This document shows positions 26,805 through 35,674 of a DNA stretch of 64,000 bases, piece after piece. Source of the DNA: Aquimarina sp. Aq78 (GTDB lineage: Bacteria; Bacteroidota; Bacteroidia; Flavobacteriales; Flavobacteriaceae). The stretch's first letter is position 1. Each line of letters opens with the position of its first letter. The stretch is from contig NZ_OMKA01000023.1 in NCBI RefSeq assembly GCF_900299525.1, forward strand, positions 62,001-126,000. Direction: 5' to 3'. Made by a program: the position numbers and the translations under genes. The notes under the pieces were generated by a model. The model searched no databases, was not told the DNA's origin, and was given only the letters and a program-made list of their open reading frames with translations.

Positions 26805-27584
26805 ATGTATACCAACATTTTAACATCCCAAAACAACGGAGTTACAACGATAACTATCAACCGTCCATCAAAATTAAATGCACTTAATAAAGAAACTATT
26901 CAGGAATTGCATGCTGCTTTTAGAGTCGCAAATCTTGATACGGATACTAAAGTAATTATCATTACCGGAAGCGGTGAAAAAGCGTTTGTTGCAGGCGCAG
27001 ATATTAGTGAATTTGCTGATTTTTCTGTATCAGAAGGAGGCAATCTGGCCACAAAAGGACAGGAGTTACTTTTTGATTTTGTTGCTAACCTTTCTACACC
27101 AGTAATTGCTGCTGTAAATGGATTTGCTCTGGGTGGTGGATTAGAATTAGCTATGGCAGCACATTTTAGAATTGCTAGCGATAATGCAAAAATGGGACTT
27201 CCAGAAGTTTCTTTAGGTGTAATACCTGGATATGGTGGCACACAGCGTTTACCACAGTTAGTTGGTAAAGGTAGAGCTATGGAAATGATTATGACTGCGG
27301 GAATGATTGATGCAAATCAGGCATTGCAATACGGATTGGTAAATCATGTAACTGCTCAGGATGAACTAATACCATTGGCAGAAAAGCTAGCAGGAAAAAT
27401 TATGAGAAATTCTTCTGTAGCAATTGGTGCGGCTATCAAAGCTATAAATTCTGGTTATGAAGATGGTGTAAATGGATATAAAGCAGAGATTCAACAATTT
27501 GGAAACTGTTTTGGTACTGAAGATTTTAAAGAAGGAACTGCAGCATTTTTAGAGAAACGTAGAGCTGATTTTCCGGGAAAGTAA
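26805..27584 (+). CDS. enoyl-CoA hydratase/isomerase family protein
   Basis: The protein has 259 aa with a crotonase fold. Oxyanion-hole segments are FVAGADISEFADFS (~64) and ALGGGLELAMAAHFRIA (~106-121), and the catalytic glutamates are in LPEVSLGVIPGYGGTQRL. It hydrates 2-enoyl-CoA to 3-hydroxyacyl-CoA in fatty-acid or amino-acid breakdown. The precise substrate chain length is not determinable. A convergent terminator follows. Confidence 0.92.
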   Translation: MYTNILTSQNNGVTTITINRPSKLNALNKETIQELHAAFRVANLDTDTKVIIITGSGEKAFVAGADISEFADFSVSEGGNLATKGQELLFDFVANLSTPVIAAVNGFALGGGLELAMAAHFRIASDNAKMGLPEVSLGVIPGYGGTQRLPQLVGKGRAMEMIMTAGMIDANQALQYGLVNHVTAQDELIPLAEKLAGKIMRNSSVAIGAAIKAINSGYEDGVNGYKAEIQQFGNCFGTEDFKEGTAAFLEKRRADFPGK

Positions 27585-27603
27585 ATTGAATTATAATAAA
27601 AGA

Positions 27604-27645
27604 AAATAAAGGCCTAATAGAGTTTATCATATTAGGCCTTTATTT
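27604..27645. terminator. strong bidirectional terminator
   Basis: A 16-bp perfect stem (AAATAAAGGCCTAATA at 27604-27619, TATTAGGCCTTTATTT at 27630-27645) with a 10-base loop sits between the hydratase and the converging nadD gene. The flank is T/A-rich on both strands. Confidence 0.85.
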
Positions 27646-27662
27646 ATATATAATGTATTCCT

Positions 27663-28244
27663 CTACCTATAGAAATTCATTTCATCAATATATTCCCATA
27701 CAACTTTAGGAAGTAAAGGTCTTACATTTTTATTAGCCGCAATCGCCTTGCGAATGAATGTAGAAGAAATCTCCATAATAGGAGCTTCGATTCGGTGCAT
27801 TTTGGGATGATCTGTAAATTGAGTTTCTACAATTCCTTCAGCAATTCTCGGATATACATAGATGTTATGATTCTCGAGAATAACCTCATAGTTTTTCCAT
27901 TTATGAAAGCTCTTTAGATTATCTTCTCCCATAATAAGATGAAATTGATCTTCAGGATATTTTTCTTGCAAGTGCGCAAGTGTATGTACGGTGTAATTGG
28001 GTTGTGGTAGTTTAAATTCTACATCACTAGGTTTTAACTTAGGATAAGATTGTGTTGCGCGATATACCATTTCATAGCGATGATGGTTATCTAGTAACGA
28101 ACTTTTCTTTTTATGAGGATTATGAGGAGTTACTACCATCCAGAGTTCATCGAGATCAGAGAACTCTGCCATATGATTGGCAATTGCCAAATGACCGATA
28201 TGAATAGGATTAAACGTCCCAAAATACAATCCGATTTTTTTCAT
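27663..28244 (-). CDS. nadD: nicotinate-nucleotide adenylyltransferase
   Basis: The protein has 193 aa. The nucleotidyltransferase motif GTFNPIHIGHL is at residues ~9-19, followed by VVTPHNPHKK and the C-terminal SSTFIRKAIAANKNVRPLLP. It makes deamido-NAD from nicotinate mononucleotide and ATP. It is the last gene of yicC-gmk-nadD, 53 bases after gmk. Confidence 0.94.
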   Translation of the reverse strand: MKKIGLYFGTFNPIHIGHLAIANHMAEFSDLDELWMVVTPHNPHKKKSSLLDNHHRYEMVYRATQSYPKLKPSDVEFKLPQPNYTVHTLAHLQEKYPEDQFHLIMGEDNLKSFHKWKNYEVILENHNIYVYPRIAEGIVETQFTDHPKMHRIEAPIMEISSTFIRKAIAANKNVRPLLPKVVWEYIDEMNFYR

Positions 28245-28297
28245 AGAAAATAATCATTTTTTATTTCTGTAAAACAAGAATCCCAATGTCTGGGAAC

Positions 28298-28870
28298 CTA
28301 TTTAAAAAGAAACTTTTTAACCAACTGATATACTTCGTTTTTAGCTTTTTCGAGATCATCATTTGTTATGATGGCATCAAACTGCGGGGCAGTAGCCATT
28401 TCGGTAGAAGCTTTGGCAACCCTCATATTGATTTTATCCTCGGATTCGGTTTTACGTTTCTTCAAACGAATCTTTAGTTCTTCGATACTAGGCGGTTTTA
28501 CAAAAATTGCCAATGTACGATCTGGATATATTCTTTTAATATCTAAACCACCTACAACATCGATATCAAAAATCACATGTTTACCGTTACCCCAAAGTCG
28601 TTGTACTTCAGTTTTTAATGTTCCATAAAAATTATCTCGATATACTTCTTCCCATTCGAGGAATTCTTCGGCTTTAATCTTGTCTTTAAACTCTCTTAAA
28701 GATAAAAAGTAATAATCTTTTCCATGAACTTCTCCTCCGCGAGGCTCCCGAGAGGCTGCAGAAATAGAAAACCCAAGATTTAATTCTTCTTGATTAAGTA
28801 AGTATTTAACTAAAGTAGTTTTTCCACTTCCAGAAGGTGCCGAAAGTACAATAAGTTTACCTTGGCTCAT
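28298..28870 (-). CDS. gmk: guanylate kinase
   Basis: The protein has 190 aa. The P-loop is SAPSGSGKTTLV (residues ~10-21), followed by SREPRGGEVHGKDYYFLS and VIFDIDVVGGLDIK. It converts GMP to GDP. It starts directly at the end of yicC (one base apart), a coupling found in many bacteria. Confidence 0.95.
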   Translation of the reverse strand: MSQGKLIVLSAPSGSGKTTLVKYLLNQEELNLGFSISAASREPRGGEVHGKDYYFLSLREFKDKIKAEEFLEWEEVYRDNFYGTLKTEVQRLWGNGKHVIFDIDVVGGLDIKRIYPDRTLAIFVKPPSIEELKIRLKKRKTESEDKINMRVAKASTEMATAPQFDAIITNDDLEKAKNEVYQLVKKFLFK

Positions 28871-29728
28871 TTACAACACGTTTAGTAATTGTTCTTTAAT
28901 TTTTTCGAGTTCATCTTTCATCTGAACTACTAGTTGTTGCATAGGGGCATAATTAGATTTACTACCAATAGTATTAATTTCACGACCTATTTCCTGAGTG
29001 ATAAAACCAAGTTTCTTCCCGTTAGAATCCGAAGAGTTTAAAGTGGTAGTAAAATACTCTAAATGATTTGCTAATCGAACTTTTTCTTCAGTAATATCGA
29101 ACTTCTCAAGATAATAAATCAATTCCTGTTCAAAACGATTTTGGTCTACTTCTTCCTTTAGATCAGACACTGCTTTATGTAGTCGTTCTCTAACCGCTTC
29201 CATACGTTCGGGATCCATTTGTATAACTTTATCCAGAAGCTCGCTTATATTTTTAACACGAATATTGAAGTCTTTTTCTAATGCCTTTCCTTCGTCGATT
29301 CTATAGTCTTCTATTGCTGTTAAAGCTTTGGTAAGTTCATCTTTTATAGCATTAAATTCTTGTTCATCAATTTGTTCACGTTCTGTTTTTAGAGCATCAG
29401 GCATACGAACTGCCATTTTTAGTAACTCTATCGTATCTCCTTCGTGCACATTCGATAACTGTCTGATATATTCTTTTACAATAGCTTCATTAACTTTGTT
29501 TGATGTTTCTTCACCAGTTGCTTCAACATATAATCCGAAATCAACTTTACCTCTTGCTAGTTTTTTTGCAATAGTATTTCGCATTTCAAGCTCCTTTTCA
29601 CGGTATTGTGAAGGGATCCTTGCATTGAGATCTAGATTTTTACTATTAAGTGATTTAACCTCAATCGTTATTTTTTTTGTAGGTAGCTGAAGGATAGACT
29701 TCCCAAAGCCTGTCATAGATTTGATCAT
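28871..29728 (-). CDS. yicC: YicC family endoribonuclease-like protein
   Basis: The protein has 285 aa. MIKSMTGFGK and the C-terminal GRELNT-like EIGREINTIGSKSNYAPMQQLVVQMKDELEKIKEQLLNVL match YicC/YloC. Family members act on RNA (endoribonuclease in E. coli). It is the first gene of the yicC-gmk-nadD unit. Confidence 0.92.
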   Translation of the reverse strand: MIKSMTGFGKSILQLPTKKITIEVKSLNSKNLDLNARIPSQYREKELEMRNTIAKKLARGKVDFGLYVEATGEETSNKVNEAIVKEYIRQLSNVHEGDTIELLKMAVRMPDALKTEREQIDEQEFNAIKDELTKALTAIEDYRIDEGKALEKDFNIRVKNISELLDKVIQMDPERMEAVRERLHKAVSDLKEEVDQNRFEQELIYYLEKFDITEEKVRLANHLEYFTTTLNSSDSNGKKLGFITQEIGREINTIGSKSNYAPMQQLVVQMKDELEKIKEQLLNVL

Positions 29729-29958
29729 AGAATTATGCTAAAAGTTGCACGAAGATAATGAAAAGTCTTAACAACGACATCTTAACTTATAAAACCAAAT
29801 TTTATAATCCCTGACCGTTGTCATTATTTTTTGATCAACTGAAAAGAAAATGTTTAAATATGTACAAATAAGCTAAATAAGTTAAATATGTAACAATTTA
29901 TTTGTTTTATGATTAGTGTTTTAATAGTTTTAAGGTTCAACTTAAATATATACTCATT

Positions 29959-30747
29959 ATGAAAACTTTTAAATTAGCTATGCTGATAGTTATTGCTATT
30001 GGTATAACCAGATGTTCCACTGATGTTGAAAATGATATTCAACAAGACAGTACAATTACGCAACAGGATATATCTCCCGAAATTTTATCAAAATTACAGA
30101 GAATGGGATTTGACACGGATAAAACATCTGTTACATCCACTAAGGGAGGATATATTGTAGATGGTGATATTTTTATCACCGAAGAAACCTTGAAAGAAAA
30201 TAACTTTCAAAAACAAGCTTTTATTACCATTGTTGACTGTAACAGGGCAGGTAATATTCGTATTCAGAATGCTTTAGGTAATAATGCCGCAGGAAGAGGG
30301 TTTCAAAGAGGTATTGACTTATGGAATAATGTTAATAGAACAACTTTACGTTTGGTACCTGTAAATAACAATCCCGACATTTTGGTTCGTTTGGCAAATC
30401 CTGGTGAAATAGGAGGCTGGGGTCTTGGTGAATTTCCTGCTAATGGAGTAGAAGGAGGTTTGATTATATTAAACCTTAATGAACCTAGTATTGATGGAGA
30501 TCCGGTAACTGCTAGAGAGTGGGGAAACATATTAACTCACGAAATTGGGCATAATATTGGGTTTCTTCATTCGGAACAAGGGTTTTTTGGAACACAAGTA
30601 CCAGGAACACCTAATGTAGATCCTAATTCGATTATGACTTCTGGATCAAACCCGAATGTAGTATTTAATGCTAATAATGTTTCTAATTTTGATAGAAGGG
30701 CTGTAAGAAGAATGTATAGCAATAGAAATAACAGATTGTGTAACTAA
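29959..30747 (+). CDS. exported zinc metalloprotease with HEIGH motif (M57-like)
   Basis: The protein has 262 aa. A hydrophobic N-terminus ends with TRC at residue 19, a weak lipobox with Arg at -1. The metzincin-like HExxHxxGxxH is at 194-204 (HEIGHNIGFLH, His194, His198 and His204 as zinc ligands, Glu195 catalytic). A likely methionine follows in NSIMTSGS, a Met-turn equivalent. This matches the Bacteroidetes 'dual-action HEIGH metallo-peptidase' group (Peptidase_M57). It probably acts at the cell surface or in the periplasm, target unknown. It is followed by a hairpin. Confidence 0.8.
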   Translation: MKTFKLAMLIVIAIGITRCSTDVENDIQQDSTITQQDISPEILSKLQRMGFDTDKTSVTSTKGGYIVDGDIFITEETLKENNFQKQAFITIVDCNRAGNIRIQNALGNNAAGRGFQRGIDLWNNVNRTTLRLVPVNNNPDILVRLANPGEIGGWGLGEFPANGVEGGLIILNLNEPSIDGDPVTAREWGNILTHEIGHNIGFLHSEQGFFGTQVPGTPNVDPNSIMTSGSNPNVVFNANNVSNFDRRAVRRMYSNRNNRLCN

Positions 30748-30769
30748 TCGAATACACTAATAAATTAAG

Positions 30770-30805
30770 AGACTGTCTGAAAAAAAATATTTGGGCAGTC
30801 TTTTA
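30770..30805 (+). terminator. terminator after the metalloprotease
   Basis: GACTGTC and GGCAGTC pair with a long A-rich loop, and TTTTATTTTT follows. It lies ~25 bases after the metalloprotease stop. Confidence 0.7.
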
Positions 30806-30842
30806 TTTTTGTGCTACTACCAAACCTTGAGAAAAAGTAACC

Positions 30843-31388
30843 TCAAAGATTAATAATCATTGTGATTTTATCTATATATTTTTCCTCTTCAAGAAAAAAA
30901 TTCTCAATATTTCCAGATTCCTTGAATCCTATTTTTTTATATAAACTAATACCAGGAAGATTCGTAGCGTAAACTTCTAACCATAGTACTTTTAATACTT
31001 TATTTTCTTTTGACCACTCTAGCACATTTTGAATCAAAAGAGTACCGATACCCTGGTTTTGCCATTTGGTATGAATCCCCATTCCTATCATAGCGGTATG
31101 TTGCATCTTTTTACGCCAACTACCAGTAAGGTCAATGTTTCCAATAATATCTCCTTCACATTCGGCAACCAATAATAAACTATTGGATTGTCGATGAAGG
31201 TTTTGAATAAGCTCACCTTCTTCTTTTATAGTATTAGAGTATTCATAATCAAATAAAGGAATGGTGTTGGTGTCTTTAAGATATTCCAGTTTTAGTGCTA
31301 ATAATTGCTTAGCATCTGCTGGAGTTGCCTCTCTAATTAAAAGAGACTTCCCTAATTTGGTTTGATATGTTTTTGTAAGAAAACCCAA
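30843..31388 (-). CDS. GNAT family N-acetyltransferase
   Basis: The protein has 181 aa from a TTG start at 31388 (no ATG near the conserved N-terminus). The acetyl-CoA binding block GMGIHTKWQNQGIGTLLIQNVLEWSKE (~95-120) carries the Q/RxxGxG/A pattern. The terminal LEVYATNLPGISLYKKIGFKESG is the usual GNAT ending. The substrate is unknown. It begins 5 bases after the hemJ stop, so it is probably co-transcribed. Confidence 0.85.
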   Translation of the reverse strand: MGFLTKTYQTKLGKSLLIREATPADAKQLLALKLEYLKDTNTIPLFDYEYSNTIKEEGELIQNLHRQSNSLLLVAECEGDIIGNIDLTGSWRKKMQHTAMIGMGIHTKWQNQGIGTLLIQNVLEWSKENKVLKVLWLEVYATNLPGISLYKKIGFKESGNIENFFLEEEKYIDKITMIINL

Positions 31389-31393
31389 TGATA

Positions 31394-31945
31394 TTATGCA
31401 TTAGGGTTTTTGTTTCTGATTCTTTTGTAAAGTTTAATGCCCATCATAAGTATGATTGCTAGTGATATGATCCCAATAACTCCATAAATCCAGTTTACTG
31501 CATCACGAACTATGACCAAGAAGATTACCGAAAAAAGAATAATTGTCGAACCCTCATTCCACATTCGCATTTGGCCAGAAGACCACTTTATGATATCACG
31601 TTGAAGTTGGTTATAGATGTGATGACATTTTAGATGATACATGATAAGTAAGACTATAAATCCTAGTTTAACATGCATCCATGATTGTTGTAACCAACCC
31701 GGCATCAAAACAAGTAACCAAATAGCAAATAAAGTGGCTAATATAGCAGAAGGCCAGGTAATAATGAACCAAAGGCGTTTGGCCATTAATTTAAGTTGCT
31801 GGCCTAATATATCTCGATCGGGTAGAGGCTTTTGAGAAGCTTCTATTTGATAGATAAATAACCGGGGAATATAAAATAATCCGGCAAACCATGTGATCAC
31901 AAATATCAGGTGCAGGGATTTTATGTAATTATAATATTCTAGCAT
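31394..31945 (-). CDS. hemJ: protoporphyrinogen IX oxidase HemJ-like (CopD/UPF0093 family)
   Basis: The protein has 183 aa with four transmembrane helices. The N-terminal HLIFVITWFAGLFYIPRLFIY is the HemJ family mark, and conserved His and Lys residues (His12 here, HVKLGFIVLLIMYHLKCH later) bind heme. HemJ oxidises protoporphyrinogen IX to protoporphyrin IX in bacteria lacking HemG/HemY. Its occurrence near many other hem genes supports the call. Confidence 0.8.
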   Translation of the reverse strand: MLEYYNYIKSLHLIFVITWFAGLFYIPRLFIYQIEASQKPLPDRDILGQQLKLMAKRLWFIITWPSAILATLFAIWLLVLMPGWLQQSWMHVKLGFIVLLIMYHLKCHHIYNQLQRDIIKWSSGQMRMWNEGSTIILFSVIFLVIVRDAVNWIYGVIGIISLAIILMMGIKLYKRIRNKNPNA

Positions 31946-32020
31946 TGGTTGACTTTAAAACTATCCCTTAATCAGTTCGGGATGATAGAATTTGTATACT
32001 TAATCAAAAATAGAAAATAA

Positions 32021-32362
32021 TTATGTACTGTCACCTCGAGCGGAGTCGAGAGGCGAATAATTCTTTGAATTACTTTTGTTTTTACATTCTGAAAGTAATT
32101 TTAAAAGATCAAAATTATCGTTTGCTAAGGCTATTTTTTTCTTTTTACTCCACTTTTTAATTTTCTTTTCGAATCTTTCTGCTTGTTCAAACTGGATAAA
32201 CTCTTGATTGAATATTAATTTGACAGGTCTACGAGTCGAAGTATATGAGTTGTCATTATACCCATAGTTATGTTCATTAATCCTTCTTTCTAGATTATTT
32301 GTTAATCCAGTATAGAGAGATTTGTCTGAACATTCAACAATATAAACATAATAGCACTTCAT
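32021..32362 (-). CDS. GIY-YIG nuclease family protein between inverted repeats
   Basis: The protein has 113 aa. YYVYI (GIY) and YTGLTNNLERRINEH (the YIG variant YTG, then the catalytic Arg) form the N-terminal core, and FEQAERFEKKIKKWSKKKKIALA supplies the conserved Glu and the Lys-rich helix. It is the stand-alone URI-type form found in many Bacteroidetes. Its last ~12 codons read into a palindromic repeat (32028-32055), and its 5' side abuts an inverted copy (32371-32398). The flanking copies suggest a mobile unit, but no movement is proven. Confidence 0.85.
   Translation of the reverse strand: MKCYYVYIVECSDKSLYTGLTNNLERRINEHNYGYNDNSYTSTRRPVKLIFNQEFIQFEQAERFEKKIKKWSKKKKIALANDNFDLLKLLSECKNKSNSKNYSPLDSARGDST
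32028..32055 (+). repeat. palindromic repeat, copy 1 (3' end of the GIY-YIG gene)
   Basis: CTGTCACCTCGAGCGGAGTC and the next 8 bases form an imperfect palindrome (CCTCGA...TCGAGAGG). It overlaps the end of the GIY-YIG frame. Copy 2 at 32371-32398 has the same sequence in the opposite orientation with ~5 differences. Confidence 0.8.
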
Positions 32363-32370
32363 AATTGAGT

Positions 32371-32398
32371 TGTCCCTCGACTCCGCTCGGGATGACAG
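32371..32398 (-). repeat. palindromic repeat, copy 2 (5' side of the GIY-YIG gene)
   Basis: This is the inverted partner of the 32028-32055 copy: read on the minus strand it shares CCCGAGCGGAGTCGAGGG-type sequence with it. Its far end lies 7 bases before the stop codon of the large BNR protein gene (32405), so it sits in the intergenic gap. A degenerate fragment (TCGGGATGATAG) occurs near 31977-31990. Confidence 0.8.
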
Positions 32399-32404
32399 AA
32401 AGGT

Positions 32405-35400
32405 TTATTTTTCTACAAAAAGATAATTAAGCTGCAAGGTATTGAACTCTGTATTAAAACGTTTAATTTCTTCAGTAATTAATTTATCAAAATTTGCTAA
32501 TTGATCATTGATTTTTTTAGTAAGTTCATTTTTGACAGCAATATCTTGTTCTGTAGGGCCAAAATCTCCCATGCCTACCAGAGAGTTTAAATGCCCTAAT
32601 TTATTAGTAAGTTTAATAGGGAAGTTTAATGGGTCCTGGTTACTTTTGTTTTTGGTCTGGTATAATGCCTTTTCGATTTCACCAAATTGTTTTTGTAAGT
32701 CTGAAGCTTTTTTAACTAGATCTTTAGTTGCTGAGTTGTCTTTGTACTGTGTTGAAAATGCTTTAAGCTGAGCATTAATTTTTCTGATTTTCTTTATGGA
32801 TTTATGTGCTCTGTCGACTGTTTTATTAATACTGGTAATAAAATCAAATTGTGATTGCATTTGTTGTGGTGATGCTTCTGTTCTTGGATCAGCTACAATG
32901 GTAAAAGGTTGTTTGGATACCTCTTTTCCATTTACGGCAAGACTTACTTTATAATTACCGGGCACAGCTTTTGGGCCATTAAGATTTGCCCACCAAAGGA
33001 TCATACCATCCAATTTTTCTGCTCCTTTTCCTCTCATATTCCAAGCAAACATTTGAGCTCCTTTTTTCTCTATTTTCAATTGATCCTTTTTCTCTTTTGC
33101 TTTTGAGCTAAATGATTTTAGGGTATCATTTTTAGTATTAAAATAGGTTAAGGAAACTGTATCTTTTGCTACATCATAATTTTTGAGATAGAAATAAGTC
33201 ATGACTCCGGCAGGATGATTAGTTCCTTTTGTTTTAGAGTCTTTAACACTTCCTCCCCCCATACGATAAGAATTCTTGGGTTTAAATAAAATATGATTTT
33301 GAGTTTTCATTGCATTGTTTAATTGATGTAAGACTGTTAAGTCATCAATTATCCAGAGGCTTCTTCCTTGTGTAGCAACAATCAAATTGTTGTCCTTAAT
33401 TGTTAAATCAGTTATAGGAACAATTGGTAAATTTAACTGTAAAGATTCCCAGGCAGCTCCATCATTAAAAGAGATATACATACCTGTTTCGGTACCAGCA
33501 TATAATAATCCTTTTTGTTTAGGATCCTCACGAAGAACGCGAGTAAAATGCTCGTTTTTGATTCCATTCGTAATTTTTGTCCATGATTTACCATAATCAG
33601 TGGTTTTGTAGAGATACGGAGCAAAATCTCCAGACTTATACTTGGTTCCGGCAATATAACAAGTGCCCTCTGCAAAAACACTGGGTTCGATACTATTGAT
33701 CATCATCCATTCTGGCATTCCTTTAGGAGTTGCATTATTCCAGGACTTTCCTCCATCCTGACTTACATGTACAAGTCCATCATCACTTCCTACCCATAGT
33801 AGCCCTTCTTTAACCGGGCTTTCTGCGGCGGCAAAAATGGTACAATAATATTCTACAGATGTATTATCCTGTGTGATAGGACCTCCAGAAGATTTTTGTT
33901 TATCAGGATCATTTCTGGTTAAATCAGGACTGATCACTTTCCAACTTTGCCCTTCATTTTCGGTGACATGAACATGATTAGAGAACGTGTATAATCTGTT
34001 TGGATTATGTTTGGAGAATAGTATTGGGAAATTCCATTGAAAACGATATTTCATATCCTCTGCTCCATGTCCCATAGGATTGTCTGGCCATACGCTAATA
34101 GAGCGTACGGTTTCTGTTTTATGATTTACTCTGGTAAGAAAGCCATCATAACTTCCTCCGTAAACAATATCATTATCTTTAGGATCTACAGCAATATGAG
34201 CTGATTCCCCTCCGGCAGTACTTTCCCAATCATCTTCAGAAATACTCCATCCTGTACTTCTATGATTGATGCGTATAGTAGAATTATCCTGTTGGGCAGC
34301 ATAAATTCGATACGGGAAACTATTATCGGTAGTCACTCTATAAAATTGTGAAGTGGGCTGATTATGATATGTACTCCAGGTTTCACCACCATCATATGTA
34401 ACTTGTGCACCTCCGTCATCGCCAATTACCATACGTTTCGGGTTTTCTGGAGCAATCCACAGATCATGGTGATCTCCATGTGGAGCACGATAACTGCTAA
34501 AGTTTTTACCTCCGTCTTTACTTTTATGATAGGACACATTAACGACATAAACAACATCTATATCTTGTGGATCAGCATAAATTCGACTATAATACCATGC
34601 CCGTTGACGCAAACTTCTACTGCTATTTAGTTGGCTCCAGGTATCACCTCCATCATCACTGCGATATACTCCACCTTTTTCTTTATTCTCTACTATAGCC
34701 CAAACTCGCTCACTATTTACGGGAGAAACGGTTACTCCCATTATTCCTAAAGTATCTTTGGCAAATCCTTTATTTTTTGAAATCTCATTCCATGTTTTTC
34801 CACTATCTGTACTTTTCCAAAGGGCAGAACCATTTCCTCCAGAACTAAGGCTATAAGGTGTTCTTCTTGCATTCCATGTCGAGGCATACAAAATTCGAGG
34901 ATTATTAGGGTCTAAAGTTAGATCCACTGCTCCAGAATCTTCATTTGCAAACAACACTTTGCTCCAGGTTTTGCCTCCGTCGATACTTTTGTATACACCC
35001 CGATCTTGAGTAGATTTATATATATTCCCTAATGCTGCAGCGTATACAATATCAGGATTAGTTGGATGAATGGTTATTCTTGGGATATGCCTACTTTTAG
35101 AAAGACCAGCTTGCACCCATGTTTTACCTGCATCCACGCTTTTCCATACACCATAACCCGAAGATACATTGCCACGTAACGTTTTTTCTCCACCACCAAC
35201 ATAGATTACATTAGGGTCACTTTTGGATATTGCAATAGCACCTATTGATCCTCCAAAAAAACCATCAGAGATATTTTTCCAGGTACGTCCACCGTCTGTA
35301 GTTTTCCAAACTCCACCACCTGTAGCTCCAAAATAAAATAGATTAGGTTTTCCTGGTACTCCGGTTACTGCGGCACTTCGACCGCCACGAAACGGTCCAA

Positions 35401-35518
35401 TAAGTCTATATTCCAGAGCGTCATAAAGTTCCTGATTATACGTTTGAGAGTTGGATGTGAAAATAGTTGAGAAAGCAAAAAAGAGTATAAGAATTACTCT
35501 GCCGAATTGTGAATGCAT
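32405..35518 (-). CDS. large exported BNR/WD40-like beta-propeller protein (sortilin-like)
   Basis: The protein has 1037 aa with a signal peptide (~1-24, ILILFFAFSTIFTSNSQ). It contains many Asp-box style motifs: repeated S/T-x-D-G-G-x-T-W (TTDGGRTWKN, SVDAGKTWVQ, SIDGGKTWSK, STDSGKTWNE, SDDGGDTWSQ, SQDGGKSWNN, TTDYGKSWTK) through residues ~70-690. The C-terminal ~200 residues are helical. This is a VPS10/sortilin-type propeller as found in Bacteroidetes 'WD40/YVTN/BNR repeat-like' proteins of unknown function. It is probably periplasmic or cell-surface. Confidence 0.85.
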   Translation of the reverse strand: MHSQFGRVILILFFAFSTIFTSNSQTYNQELYDALEYRLIGPFRGGRSAAVTGVPGKPNLFYFGATGGGVWKTTDGGRTWKNISDGFFGGSIGAIAISKSDPNVIYVGGGEKTLRGNVSSGYGVWKSVDAGKTWVQAGLSKSRHIPRITIHPTNPDIVYAAALGNIYKSTQDRGVYKSIDGGKTWSKVLFANEDSGAVDLTLDPNNPRILYASTWNARRTPYSLSSGGNGSALWKSTDSGKTWNEISKNKGFAKDTLGIMGVTVSPVNSERVWAIVENKEKGGVYRSDDGGDTWSQLNSSRSLRQRAWYYSRIYADPQDIDVVYVVNVSYHKSKDGGKNFSSYRAPHGDHHDLWIAPENPKRMVIGDDGGAQVTYDGGETWSTYHNQPTSQFYRVTTDNSFPYRIYAAQQDNSTIRINHRSTGWSISEDDWESTAGGESAHIAVDPKDNDIVYGGSYDGFLTRVNHKTETVRSISVWPDNPMGHGAEDMKYRFQWNFPILFSKHNPNRLYTFSNHVHVTENEGQSWKVISPDLTRNDPDKQKSSGGPITQDNTSVEYYCTIFAAAESPVKEGLLWVGSDDGLVHVSQDGGKSWNNATPKGMPEWMMINSIEPSVFAEGTCYIAGTKYKSGDFAPYLYKTTDYGKSWTKITNGIKNEHFTRVLREDPKQKGLLYAGTETGMYISFNDGAAWESLQLNLPIVPITDLTIKDNNLIVATQGRSLWIIDDLTVLHQLNNAMKTQNHILFKPKNSYRMGGGSVKDSKTKGTNHPAGVMTYFYLKNYDVAKDTVSLTYFNTKNDTLKSFSSKAKEKKDQLKIEKKGAQMFAWNMRGKGAEKLDGMILWWANLNGPKAVPGNYKVSLAVNGKEVSKQPFTIVADPRTEASPQQMQSQFDFITSINKTVDRAHKSIKKIRKINAQLKAFSTQYKDNSATKDLVKKASDLQKQFGEIEKALYQTKNKSNQDPLNFPIKLTNKLGHLNSLVGMGDFGPTEQDIAVKNELTKKINDQLANFDKLITEEIKRFNTEFNTLQLNYLFVEK

Positions 35519-35674
35519 AGTTAGTTGAGATTTAATTTAAAAGCCTTGCGTTTTTAGAGAAATTACAGATAAAATAGATTTGATGGGATACTAAAGTCAG
35601 GAATTAAAAATTATTGCAAAAGATTTTCACGTAATTTTAACCTTAGCTATTGAGATCATTTCTAATTTTGAAGC

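Noticed and set aside
35663..35670. TAATTTTG match before the AraC gene at 35675
   Set aside because: It lies only 4 bases before the start codon and has no -33 partner.
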